From positions 62,001 through 126,000 of the forward strand of contig CAYNBJ010000003.1 of the NCBI GenBank assembly GCA_964395835.1: a stretch of DNA of 64,000 nucleotides, read 5' to 3'. The notes below the pieces were generated by a model. It made no database searches, was not told where the DNA came from, and was given only the letters and a program-made list of their open reading frames with translations. Source of the stretch: LLD-282 sp964395835 (GTDB lineage: Bacteria > Pseudomonadota > Gammaproteobacteria > Berkiellales > Berkiellaceae). The position numbers and the translations under genes were made by a program. Shown piece after piece: positions 37,301 to 45,306 of the stretch; the first letter of the stretch is position 1, and each line of letters opens with the position of its first letter.

Positions 37301-37748
37301 CAAAGGGCTGCGATAACCATGAAGGTTTGTTCCAGCTCTCGAGCAGTACACGCAGAATATCGTTTAGTCCCAATTTCGCTGCAAGCATGATAGGTGTTCT
37401 TTGATCTTGATCACAGGCTGCAATTTTGAAGCCCATACTCAAAACTAGCTGTACAATAGCAGCGTTTCTAGTTTGCACTGCTTCGTTTATAAAAAGAGCA
37501 GGAGGTATCGTTTCAAAATCCATCGTGGACTGCAACATACTGATTGATATTGTCTTTTTAAATTGATTGAGTAGATTAAAATTTTGAAACCTGATGGCTT
37601 CTAGCAACATTGTTTTTGGATCCGAGAACATAGCTAAAGACCTATTATATTTGGGTGTAGAAGATTGTATTTTAAATTTGTATGAGCAGTGCTTAAACAA
37701 AGTGAAGGCTACAGATCGATTTTGCCTCAGTCTGTTACGCTCAATCAT
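31320..37748 (-). CDS. Giant ankyrin-repeat protein (2142 aa)
   Basis: A single open frame of 2142 residues is made almost entirely of ANK repeats. Repeats recur in types: 'GNNALM(I/L)FA', 'GDTALxLA' and 'GYTALMLA', with longer inserts such as 'TAMSPEHREIIKNLVKRREG' between some of them. The C-terminal quarter has more canonical repeats ('NTAFMLAASNGHLDIIQLLL'), then a tail without repeats (about 2085-2142). There is no signal peptide or membrane segment. An internal ATG at about residue 40 is an alternative start. It is a paralogue of the next gene on the same strand; the two share nearly identical DNA blocks. It probably acts in host cells as a scaffold-type effector (inference). Confidence 0.9.
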   Translation of the reverse strand: MIERNRLRQNRSVAFTLFKHCSYKFKIQSSTPKYNRSLAMFSDPKTMLLEAIRFQNFNLLNQFKKTISISMLQSTMDFETIPPALFINEAVQTRNAAIVQLVLSMGFKIAACDQDQRTPIMLAAKLGLNDILRVLLESWNKPSWLSQPFEEENYLTRSINMQDKDGNTALTLATDCDTITTLLLANANLNHQNHAGNTALMIFALQGNYEAVALLLKCNNIDVNITNQNDETALFLALKAHHKNIARLIFRHSYSHSEDQNKVISYLVTREEKIADQDRAGNNALMLYAKKSNHQAVKFLLKLQIYNINTQNTDGDTALLLATKEGALATIQAMFQATSNTEKPDINHENKAGYTALMLALINRNTKIRNYLIEQNALLTLQNRQGNNALMVLASHGKSDAVQYLLNYKCFDINTFNHNGNTALFLAIQAGSLETVQALFTELPHLDTPNLNHQNKAGYTALMLALLYNTDHKILRYLIDEQHADITFSNHAGNNALMIFASQGNSQIVQFLLDLKCFDLEHQNDDGDTALLLAAKAGSLQTIQTLCTKLPEYKPNIDHQNNAGYTALMLINDLEICRYLIEKQNADTTLTDKQGNNVLMLLASRGQSDAVEYLLTLQSFDINMKNLQGDTALNLALKSSSQKTATHLLPQTAMSPEHREIIKNLVKRREGIATQDSQGNNPLIVFASQGNANAVSLLLSLRIFNVNTANCLGNTALFFAIKSGSFATVHALCAETPHTTDKINIDHQNKTGYTALMLALLYNSDHKIPKYLIDEQHADITYSNHEGNNALMILADQGKYDAVEYLLNLKCCDIHAKNQQGHTALILALKATCQKTARLLFNFMQENTLSSEHDTQHNQLIQYLLDRKEGIRTQDAEGYNPLMIFAKKGDFDAVSFLLSLKIFYINAENKDRDTALTLALRCGSQRTAKILLEYAKSTQSLMPQSKGFQYLVNRKAGITDTNDEGNNLLMIVASKGNASYVSFLVNLKIFDINAVNHRAETALILALRSNSQKTACILLPHTAMSPEHRKIIETLLELQEGISQTDNKGNNLLMLFAKQGNADAVSFLLSLNLFNIESQNHDGDTALFLAIKAVSLLTVQALLTAKPNINHTNIEGHSALTLAFMCKKDPLIFDELIAIPQANMTLKNKQGNNALMLFAKQHDSEIVKLLLNRFCFDVDEQNHSGDTALLLAAKAGSLETIQALFEDIRNTQKPNINHQNNAGDTALMLAKNLSIVQYLIGQGANATLLNNQKNNALMVFASQNNHAIIDFLFKSGHVDLENINLKNQNGDTALLLAAKAQPKWERETCSANKEMFTNLLKAGANKFDQDAQNNNVIMVLASQGNDAAAEYFVQNISFNINQTNKDQDTAFMLALRSNCKHTARRLLHDTFMAPEHRNIIHSLLQRETMSAHRDTDGNNLLMQYASKAHHKTVAFLLGLRLFHIDSANNAGNTALLLAVEASCLKTIQEIVKQKPNIDYTNKDGHTALMLAKNPKIAQYLIAQGANTTLCNHQNNNALMIFAQKQMADMIDLAGHKVNIHLENHNGDTALFLAVKKNCLKTVKNLFKSSQLNPNYQNKEGYTALMHSTSLDMIEYLFKHKADPTITNNEGNNTLMVFARQNKHALIEWILNQPLQWKAIYARNDNANTALQIAVNAGHTETVSCIFQLLLKHGCTKDDRLNRLNRLNISHAVHSAITGKNTDILMHLIRLSDAIRPSDAITPSKHRTLFDQILTDISGHNNETAILLTARTASLEIMEVLLRFNVDMALNHTNIYGETAVMIASHAGHLQVLEFLFANHSLRQKGILNEEHINKKNMQNNTAFMLAASNGHLDIIQLLLRTYPNKIDVNQRNSKNRTALILAAEKGHLEVVRYLVLTMAAQTEIRDQYGYTALLAAAEHGHGNIVNFLLKNVDRINIDESVYTENEECSKDSVLILLTRNRCLEAIKILLDMRTQITLNYQNKDKDSALICAVSDNSKEIAELLIQKGACIDLKNNLHDNALSVAIYRNNAEIAHTLLDKIESDPAFFCCLDNTNNNHKTPLMLAAGSHIDISVIERMIRMGASRTQMNDKHQIPYDCLNKSRLEHDARLWILHPTAQLPPLMPKSDTDKREFDLHTPHPIVFSRSHQKPDSSEKQTYSPSL
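35581..36520 (-). repeat. 940-base block shared with the neighbouring ANK gene
   Basis: This block matches 40838-41777 at a constant offset of 5257 bases, with only scattered differences. The flanking parts of the two genes are clearly more diverged, so the match is a discrete block inside otherwise diverged paralogues. Confidence 0.88.
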
Positions 37749-37941
37749 TTCTGAGAATGCGTTATCTCATTTTCTAACAATTTTCTTGTATTTTTTTTTA
37801 AAAAACAATCATTTCATTAAATAATGTGTAAAAATTCTGAGAGGGTCTACAAAATAGCGGAATCTATCATGCCTGAGCACATGTTCCCACTCTTACCAGA
37901 TCAGATGTGTATACGATATCTCAAATCAACATTTCGCTCGT

Positions 37942-40900
37942 TCAAATCTTGTATAGGGTTTTTTCTGTGAGCTCGGTTTTTACCCCACACTTCTGATTTG
38001 GGTTCTGTGATTTATCCTGTGTAGGGACCTTGATGCTAGGGGGGCGAAATAAAAGAACTTGCGTATTATGGTATGTGGAATGAGTGTCATTGGGAGCAAT
38101 CTTTAAATTATGCGAATGAGTGAGGAAATCGGAAGCGGTCTGTGCTTGCTTATTCATAAGGTGGGTGCAAGCTCCAAGCTGAACTAATCTATCCCCTATG
38201 CTTTTGTCACTACCTGATCGTGCTGCCGTTATGAGAGGGGTATCGCCATTTTGATTTCTATCATTTAGAGAGAGGAGAGCAGGATTTTGCGCAATCGCAT
38301 CTAAGAACATGTGTGCCATTTTTGTGTTTTTGTGAGAGATAGCGAGTGTTAGAGCGTTCTCGCCAGATTGATTTTTAAGATCCAGGAGAGCTCCTTTTTT
38401 TACAAGGAGTTCAGAGATATCAAAATGTTCGAAAATAACAGCAGTCATGAGGGCAGATAAACCTTCATTATTTTGGTAATTCAGATCGAGGTTAGGCATA
38501 TCTATGAGCATCTTGATTAATTCGATGCAATTAAATTGCGCAAGATAGATGAGTACATTGTTTTTAATTGTATTTCTTCTTCTTGTTTTGCCTGTGTTGC
38601 CTTCTAAAACATACTGATTAATATCTATATTTTTTACATTCTGTACAAGAAAGTGTACGATATCGCACGATCCGAATTCAGCTGCTAAGAGGAGAGCTGT
38701 ATAGCCATTATGATCTCGATTGACTGTTTCGGCTTTCATGTCTGCAACCAGCCATTTCACAAATTCGAGGTGGCCCTGTCTTGCTGCAATCATCAGTGCT
38801 GTTTGCCCATATTTGTTGACTAGATTGACGTTCAATTTGGTATAAGTTTTGGCTAAAAATTGGGCAATTTGGAGGTGGCCGCCTTCTGCTGCAAGCATAA
38901 GCGCGGTATTTTGTGAGAGATCTCTTTTTTCGATTTGATTGCGATTTAATATGCCAGCTTTTTGTGTTTGTGGATGATCTAAGAGGACGGTCAGGACTGG
39001 GAGATCTCCATGACTCGCAGCTATCATTATCGGTGTTTTCAAAAATAGGTCTCTAGCATTAAGAGCTATCTCGATCTTGTATTCCAATAAAAATCGTATG
39101 ACTGTGGGTGACCCTACGCGAGTCGCGTGGAGCATGGCTGTATCTGATAGATAGGGCTCATGATAATTCAGAATTCTTTTATCTGCCTCTATCAGGTGTT
39201 GAATAATTTCTAATAACTCATGTTCTATCGCATAACAAATAGCACGAGATGCCTGTGGTCGTTCAAGAAAACTCGTCTTTTTTTGCGTATTGCTTGCTTT
39301 TAAAAGAGCAAGGACAGTTTGGGTGTCTTGTGATTTGATCGCTAAACACAAAGGAGTATCGCCATCATTATTCTCATCTTCAATGTCGAACTTTTTGAGA
39401 CTTAAAAGAAATTGAACAATTGGATAGTTTCCTCTTCTTGCGAGGAGCATGAGAACATTATTTCCTTGTGTGTCTGTCAGTGTGGTGTCTGCATTTTGCT
39501 TCTCAATCAGATATCTGCAGATCTCTAAGTCATTAATGAGCATCAAAGCTGTATAACCAGCGTTGTTTTGATGATCAATGTTTGGTTTGTATTCTGGCAA
39601 TTTGGTGCACAGAGTTTGGATTGTTTGCAAGGAGCCTGCTTTAGCTGCTAAAAGGAGAGCTGTATCGCCATCATCATTCTGATGTTCAAGATCGAAGCAT
39701 TTCAGATCTAAAAGAAATTGAACGATTTGAGAGTTGCCTTGGCTTGCAAAAATCATCAGTGCATTGTTGCCTGCATGATTTGAAAAGGTGATGTCTGCGT
39801 GTTGTTCATCGATCAGATAGCGAAGGATTTTGTGGTCGGTATTGTAAAGTAAAGCGAGCATTAAAGCTGTATAACCAGCCTTGTTTTGATGATTGAGATT
39901 GGGTGTGTCTGAGTGAGGGGGCTCTGTGAACAGAGCTTGTACTGTTTCTAAGGACCCCGCTTGGATCGCCAAAAACAGAGCTGTATTGCCTAGACGGTTT
40001 GCGGTATTGATGTCGAAGAGCCTGAGGCTTAAAAGCAAAGAGACAGCATTCGCATTGCCCTGGCTTGCAAAGACAATCAGAGGATTATTTCCTTGGGAAT
40101 CTTGAGCTCTAATACCTTCTGAGCGATGTATCAGTGCTTCTATGACCTCAAGGTGCTCGTTGTATTTTTCTGTGTGTGGCAAAAGGATTTGTGCTGTGTT
40201 TTGCCAGCCGGATTTGAGTGCTAAGAGAAAAGATGTTTCTTTAATGTCAATGTTGAAGCATTTGAGATTTAATAGATAATCGAGAGCATCAGATTTACCG
40301 TGGCTTGCCATGATCATCAGTACATTGTTTCCTTGACGATTTGAAAAGTTGATATCTGCTTTTTGTGTATCAAGAAGATAGTTGGGTATGTTATGGTCGG
40401 TATTGTAGAGTAAAGCGAGCATCAAAGCTGTATAACCAGCGTTGTTTTGATGATCAATGTTTGGTTTGTATTCTGGCAATTTGGTGCACAGAGTTTGGAT
40501 TGTTTGCAAGGAGCCTGCTTTAGCTGCTAAAAGGAGAGCTGTATCGCCATCATCATTCTGATGTTCAAGATCGAAGCATTTCAGATCTAAAAGAAATTGA
40601 ACGATTTGAGAGTTGCCTTGGCTTGCAAAAATCATCAGTGCATTGTTGCCTGCATGATTTGAAAAGGTGATGTCTGCGTGTTGTTCATCGATCAGATAGC
40701 GAAGGATTTTGTGGTCGGTATTGTAAAGTAAAGCGAGCATTAAAGCTGTATAACCAGCCTTGTTTTGATGATTGAGATTGGGTGTATCTGAGTGAGGGAG
40801 CTCTGTGAACAGAGCTTGTACTGTTTCTAAGGACCCTGATTTGATCGCAAAAAACAGAGCTGTATTGCCTAGACGGTTTGCTGTATTGATGTCGAAGATC

Positions 40901-42591
40901 CTGAGGCTTAAAAGCAAAGAGACAGCATTCGCATTGCCCTGGCTTGCAAAGACAATCAGAGGATTCTTTCCTTGGCTATCTTGAGTGGTGATACCTTCCC
41001 GGCGCTTCGCAAGATTTTCGATGATTTCTCTGTGCTCAGGGCTCATTGCAGTCTGTGGTAAAAGGTGAGTGGCTGTTTTTTGAGAGTTTGATCTGAGGGC
41101 CAAATTTAAAGCTGTATCACCTTGAAGATTTTTCATGTTGATGTCGAAGGATTGAAGAGTTAAGAGATACTCAACAGCATCAGATTGACCGCGGCTTGCA
41201 AGGAGCATGAGAACATTATTTCCTTGTTTGTCTGTCAGTGTGGTGTCTGCATTTTGCTTCTCAATCAGATATCTGCAGATCTCTAAGTCATTAATGAGCA
41301 TCAAAGCTGTATAACCAGCGTTGTTTTGATGATCAATGTTTGGTTTGTATTCTGGCAATTTGGTGCACAGAGTTTGGATTGTTTGCAAGGAGCCTGCTTT
41401 AGCTGCTAAAAGGAGAGCTGTATCGCCATCATCATTCTGATGTTCAAGATCGAAGCATTTCAGATCTAAAAGAAATTGAACGATTTGAGAGTTGCCTTGG
41501 CTTGCAAAAATCATCAGTGCATTGTTGCCTGCATGATTTGAAAAGGTGATGTCTGCGTGTTGTTCATCGATCAGATAGCGAAGGATTTTGTGGTCGGTAT
41601 TGTAAAGTAAAGTGAGCATTAAAGCTGTATAACCAGCCTTGTTTTGATGATTGAGATTGGGTGTATTTGAGTGAGGAAGCTCTGTGAACAGAGCTTGTAC
41701 TGTTTCTAAGGAGCCCGCTTGGATCGCTAAAAACAGAGCTGTATTTCCGTTATGATTAAAAGTATTGATGTCAAAGAGGCGCAATTTTATAAGAAAGTTT
41801 ACAGAGCGATAAGCGCATTGACTAGCGTAGATCATCAGAGGATTATTTCCTTGGGAATCTGGATCTGTGATACCATCTTCTCGGTACGCAAGATATTTCA
41901 TGTCAGCCAAGTGCTCAGTATTCTGTGGTATATATTTTAAAAGGACCTGGACTGTTTTTTGGCATGCTGCTTTGATAGACAAGGTGAGAGCAGTATCTCC
42001 GTCTTTGTTTTGTGTCGTGATATCTGCGTTCTTGTGTTTGAGCAGATATGAAACTGCATGATAATAGCCCTTACTTGCAAAAATCATTAATGCATTATTA
42101 TCTGCATTGTTTTTGATATTAATGTCTGCGTTGTTGTTGATGAGAGTTGTGATTGTATCCAAATCAGAAGCTAGGGTTAATGCGGTATTCCCATCTTCAT
42201 TTTGCATGTTGATGATCGCGCAGATCGAAGAAGTGTTTTCATCACTATCAGGTGACGGCTTGGCATCTTGGCAGCGACATCTGATATGGTGCTTTAGTAA
42301 TAAAATAAGAATTTCGTTTTGTTGTAATTGAGCCGCTAGCATGAGCGGTGTGTTTTTATTGAGATCGACTGCCTCAATGTGTGCGCCCATCTCCAAAACT
42401 CTTTGAACAATCTCGTGATTTTCAGTTCGCACAGCTTCAATAAGAGGACAGAGATGCTCCTTTTCATAAGCAGTGATAGTTCTAGCGCCTATTCCTTGAA
42501 TCGTGCGGAGCACGAGCAGATTTTTTTCGCGTATCGCTTTGAAAAAATTTGTTTGTATTGTTTTGGCAGCTTGCTTTTTTTTCAAGACCAT
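37942..42591 (-). CDS. Giant ankyrin-repeat protein (1549 aa)
   Basis: This 1549-residue protein is an ANK solenoid and a paralogue of the 2142-residue one. Both have a similar N-terminus ('TPLMLAAQLQQNEILILLL', 'GNTALTLASDLDTITTLI') and a similar C-terminal set ('NTALMLAAEGGHLQIAQFL', 'GQTALMIAARQGHLEFVKWL'), but different tails. The middle carries an 879-base (293-residue) super-repeat nearly three times. It starts with a short basic segment (MVLKKKQAAKTIQ). The gene lies 193 bases upstream of the other giant gene on the same strand; they could be cotranscribed. Host-directed effector function is inference. Confidence 0.9.
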   Translation of the reverse strand: MVLKKKQAAKTIQTNFFKAIREKNLLVLRTIQGIGARTITAYEKEHLCPLIEAVRTENHEIVQRVLEMGAHIEAVDLNKNTPLMLAAQLQQNEILILLLKHHIRCRCQDAKPSPDSDENTSSICAIINMQNEDGNTALTLASDLDTITTLINNNADINIKNNADNNALMIFASKGYYHAVSYLLKHKNADITTQNKDGDTALTLSIKAACQKTVQVLLKYIPQNTEHLADMKYLAYREDGITDPDSQGNNPLMIYASQCAYRSVNFLIKLRLFDINTFNHNGNTALFLAIQAGSLETVQALFTELPHSNTPNLNHQNKAGYTALMLTLLYNTDHKILRYLIDEQHADITFSNHAGNNALMIFASQGNSQIVQFLLDLKCFDLEHQNDDGDTALLLAAKAGSLQTIQTLCTKLPEYKPNIDHQNNAGYTALMLINDLEICRYLIEKQNADTTLTDKQGNNVLMLLASRGQSDAVEYLLTLQSFDINMKNLQGDTALNLALRSNSQKTATHLLPQTAMSPEHREIIENLAKRREGITTQDSQGKNPLIVFASQGNANAVSLLLSLRIFDINTANRLGNTALFFAIKSGSLETVQALFTELPHSDTPNLNHQNKAGYTALMLALLYNTDHKILRYLIDEQHADITFSNHAGNNALMIFASQGNSQIVQFLLDLKCFDLEHQNDDGDTALLLAAKAGSLQTIQTLCTKLPEYKPNIDHQNNAGYTALMLALLYNTDHNIPNYLLDTQKADINFSNRQGNNVLMIMASHGKSDALDYLLNLKCFNIDIKETSFLLALKSGWQNTAQILLPHTEKYNEHLEVIEALIHRSEGIRAQDSQGNNPLIVFASQGNANAVSLLLSLRLFDINTANRLGNTALFLAIQAGSLETVQALFTEPPHSDTPNLNHQNKAGYTALMLALLYNTDHKILRYLIDEQHADITFSNHAGNNALMIFASQGNSQIVQFLLDLKCFDLEHQNDDGDTALLLAAKAGSLQTIQTLCTKLPEYKPNIDHQNNAGYTALMLINDLEICRYLIEKQNADTTLTDTQGNNVLMLLARRGNYPIVQFLLSLKKFDIEDENNDGDTPLCLAIKSQDTQTVLALLKASNTQKKTSFLERPQASRAICYAIEHELLEIIQHLIEADKRILNYHEPYLSDTAMLHATRVGSPTVIRFLLEYKIEIALNARDLFLKTPIMIAASHGDLPVLTVLLDHPQTQKAGILNRNQIEKRDLSQNTALMLAAEGGHLQIAQFLAKTYTKLNVNLVNKYGQTALMIAARQGHLEFVKWLVADMKAETVNRDHNGYTALLLAAEFGSCDIVHFLVQNVKNIDINQYVLEGNTGKTRRRNTIKNNVLIYLAQFNCIELIKMLIDMPNLDLNYQNNEGLSALMTAVIFEHFDISELLVKKGALLDLKNQSGENALTLAISHKNTKMAHMFLDAIAQNPALLSLNDRNQNGDTPLITAARSGSDKSIGDRLVQLGACTHLMNKQAQTASDFLTHSHNLKIAPNDTHSTYHNTQVLLFRPPSIKVPTQDKSQNPNQKCGVKTELTEKTLYKI
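39430..41790 (-). repeat. 879-base super-repeat array in the 1549-aa ANK gene
   Basis: Identical landmarks recur with a period of exactly 879 bases: GCATCAAAGCTGTATAACC at 39540, 40419 and 41298, and CTCTGTGAACAGAGC at 39922, 40801 and 41680. The period is 293 codons, about nine ANK repeats. Long stretches are nearly identical between copies, with short replaced patches. Confidence 0.92.
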
Positions 42592-42925
42592 CTCAAGACC
42601 TTGGCGCTTTATTAAAAAGATTGTTTCTGAAAAAGTTTATACCAAAATTTTTTATAAAAAGCGATTATGTCATGATGTTGTGGACCTTTAAATAGGCACT
42701 ACGCTTATGAGATGAGTGCATAGCGTTCGTGGGGATTTTTCTCTATAGCTTAAATGATTGTTAGACTAAAAGAATGAATTTTTATATGAGATTTATTGCG
42801 TCTATGACTGCTTTTTTTAGAATCTCTTTTCAGTGAACCTATAGATTGGTTTGTGATGTATGCCGATATCATATTGATATGAAAAATGCTATATTTATGA
42901 ATGATTCAGAAAAGGTATGGTTTTT
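42592..42925. other. Divergent intergenic region between ANK genes
   Basis: This AT-rich region separates the leftward giant ANK gene from a rightward small ANK gene and should hold both promoters. I see no convincing -35/-10 pair, gene or repeat. AAAGG at 42911-42915 is the ribosome site of the small gene. Confidence 0.5.
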
Positions 42926-43375
42926 ATGGATACACGGCAAGATAATGACAAATTTGAATTTGCTTGCGCACTTCGTAATGGAAACACTCGCCTAGTGAAA
43001 GAAAAGATAAAAAATTTATTGATCCACAATCGCTCAGAAGCAAGCATTCTCATTCAGGCGACTTTTCGAATTGCTGCTATTCGAGGTTATCTAGAACTCC
43101 TTGAGTATTGCCTGTCTAAAGGGGCGGATATTAATGCATTAGACTCGGAACACATGAGCGCACTGATGCATGCCGTCATTGGCGGTCATCAAAGCGCGGT
43201 TGAATTTCTTTTAAAGAGATCTGCCAAAATTCATGAGCATGTGGTCAATGGGTACAGCATTCTAAGCTGGGCAGAGTTCGGCGATCCCAAAATCGCACAG
43301 CTTCTTTTGAATCACGGTGCTTCTCATTCCAGTGATAGCAAGAACAATTCTGTAAAGATATCGGCTAAGAGGTAG
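42926..43375 (+). CDS. Small ankyrin-repeat protein (149 aa)
   Basis: This short protein has about three ANK repeats: 'FRIAAIRGYLELLEYCLSKG', 'HMSALMHAVIGGHQSAVEFL' and 'GYSILSWAEFGDPKIAQLLL', then a short polar tail. I choose ATG 42926 because AAAGG is ten bases upstream; ATG 42917 is only one base from it. Its size suggests either a small adaptor or the remnant of a longer ANK gene, but no frameshift or fragment is visible downstream. Confidence 0.75.
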   Translation: MDTRQDNDKFEFACALRNGNTRLVKEKIKNLLIHNRSEASILIQATFRIAAIRGYLELLEYCLSKGADINALDSEHMSALMHAVIGGHQSAVEFLLKRSAKIHEHVVNGYSILSWAEFGDPKIAQLLLNHGASHSSDSKNNSVKISAKR

Positions 43376-43977
43376 TAAAAACATGCAGGGTAAAAATTTT
43401 GCGCGAATCAGAGAGTAATCGCAATTGCCAGATAATCCCCCTCCAAGCACCATAAGTATCTAGAACAAGTGCAAGATACCGATCATGAAAATTATTAAAA
43501 AATTGATTATTTGCTTATCACAGCGACCTTTTTGTATGACTTTGGATGCGAAGAGCACAACGCAGGGAAAAAAACCGAGTTTCAGAAAAGTTGTATCATT
43601 CGTCGAACGCCTAGCTAGACAAGAGAACGATTGAGCATTGAGATTGAAGTTTTTTGCATTGAGATCAGGAGAAAAAGAAGATTTTTTTGCGTATCTTAAG
43701 TGAAACGGACCTCTTTTGTCTAAAAATCATCCTGTCATCTCAGACTTGAGTATCTATGGATGCGGATCAGTCTGTGTTTACGCGTTCGCATTTTTTATTG
43801 AAGATTGGATTTTTCACAAATGAGCAGTCATTTGGTTTGTGAGTTTTTTGTGAATTATTATAATATCGATTTTACAGAGCGACTTTCGTTCTTTAAAATC
43901 GAGTCTGAAAAAATAAAATTCATTTTAAAAAACTTTGCTTGCTAACATAGAATCATCTGAACATAAAGGAAAAAACC
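43376..43977. other. 602-base intergenic region with a long hairpin
   Basis: No gene is recognisable in this stretch. Its one clear structure is a hairpin at 43866-43902: TCGATTTTA pairs with TAAAATCGA, and inside it AGAGCGA pairs with TCGTTCT, around a three-base loop. It lies 75 bases before the next ANK gene. A TAGAAT hexamer at 43948 could be a -10 box. Confidence 0.5.
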
Positions 43978-45012
43978 ATGCATATTACGATTGACTCTCA
44001 TGAGTCGGAAGAATCAAACCAAAACCATCTCTCTTGCGAAGCGATATTGGATGAAGACAGAGCAAATGCCGAGGTATTCGATTTGATGTTATTAGAAGTA
44101 CAAGATCTCATGAGGCGCGGAAATGGTACGGCGATCAAAAATATGAATTTATCAAAAAATCTTATGGATCATATTTCATCTATTTATGAACCTGCCACTG
44201 TATTTCTCAGTGCGATCGTATTTGCTGACATGGAGATTATTAGGTATTTTCTCAACGAAAAAAATGCAAACATCAATCAGGTTGACAGGCATGGTCGCAC
44301 CGCCCTCATGCTAGCCGCTTACGGAAATGTAAAGGCTCATCAGAGTTCCCTCTTGAATTTTCTGTTGCAGCACAAAGATATTGATATTAATCTTGTAGAT
44401 CACGAGGGATCTTCTGCTTTAATGTATTTTTGCAGGACCGGAAATGTTGATGCAGTCAAACAATTGCTGAAACAGAACGATATAGACAAAAATTATATCG
44501 ATCCAAACAGCCAGACTGCTTTATCGATCGCTGTGAATCAGGGTTACGTAGATATCGTGAAAATTCTCTTAGAAGATCAGCAGATTTTGAAGGCAAGCCG
44601 TACTTATAAAAACCAAGACGGAGCAACGTTAGCGATGCAGGCTGCGCTATTTGCGCATACCAATGTGCTAGAACTTCTTATCGCACACAGTACTCATGAG
44701 GATTTGATCCAGTTAAAAGCAATGGCTGCACAAAATTGTTATCAGCCACATATCGCCAGGATGATCAATTCTCACGTTGAACCCGATATACTCAGTAGTT
44801 TTGTCACTTCATTGACCAATTATTTTTTCGCGACCACTGCGTCTTGTTTCAGTGCCTATCGATCTCCTGAACAGGTTGATTGTTACAAGCATTATACGGA
44901 AGAAGCCAGTCCAATGCTTCTATCGTTTAGCCAAAATACTCCGAGAAGTGACTCTTCGTCACCTATCGATCATCCAAATTTTGAAAAAGATCGCCTCAAT
45001 CGGTTTGTATAA
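43978..45012 (+). CDS. Ankyrin-repeat protein (344 aa)
   Basis: The 344-residue product has an N-terminal region without repeats (1-70), about five ANK repeats (70-230) such as 'GRTALMLAAYGNVKAHQSSL', 'GSSALMYFCRTGNVDAVKQL' and 'SQTALSIAVNQGYVDIVKIL', and a C-terminal region of about 110 residues. That region includes 'DILSSFVTSLTNYFFATTAS' and ends 'FEKDRLNRFV'. A good AAAGGA site lies upstream of the ATG. The charged, hydrophobic-ended tail would fit a type IV secretion signal, but that is inference. Confidence 0.85.
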   Translation: MHITIDSHESEESNQNHLSCEAILDEDRANAEVFDLMLLEVQDLMRRGNGTAIKNMNLSKNLMDHISSIYEPATVFLSAIVFADMEIIRYFLNEKNANINQVDRHGRTALMLAAYGNVKAHQSSLLNFLLQHKDIDINLVDHEGSSALMYFCRTGNVDAVKQLLKQNDIDKNYIDPNSQTALSIAVNQGYVDIVKILLEDQQILKASRTYKNQDGATLAMQAALFAHTNVLELLIAHSTHEDLIQLKAMAAQNCYQPHIARMINSHVEPDILSSFVTSLTNYFFATTASCFSAYRSPEQVDCYKHYTEEASPMLLSFSQNTPRSDSSSPIDHPNFEKDRLNRFV

Positions 45013-45306
45013 GTCATCTGTTGCATGATCCCCAAGATTTTCTAGTGCTCAAAGAGGCCTCAGCTTTTGGATTTTTTCTGATACTGAGGCGCATGCTTGG
45101 AGGTCTCTGATCTCAAAATAATAAACTTATAAATTTTCGAAGACTTTGATGTTTTTTGTAGATGCACATATGCAAAACCGATCCAAAATGATGCGATGAC
45201 TCAATCAGGCTCAGGCCTGTTCAATATGATTTCAAGTTGCATTGCAATGAAAAAATCGATTATTATTTGGGAATAGAATATTGTTTTCAATAGGAAAATT
45301 CAGAAA

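Noticed and set aside
31791..42615. Many plus-strand frames of 60-92 codons opposite the giant ANK genes.
   Set aside because: They recur wherever the ANK repeats recur and are shadows of the coding strand.
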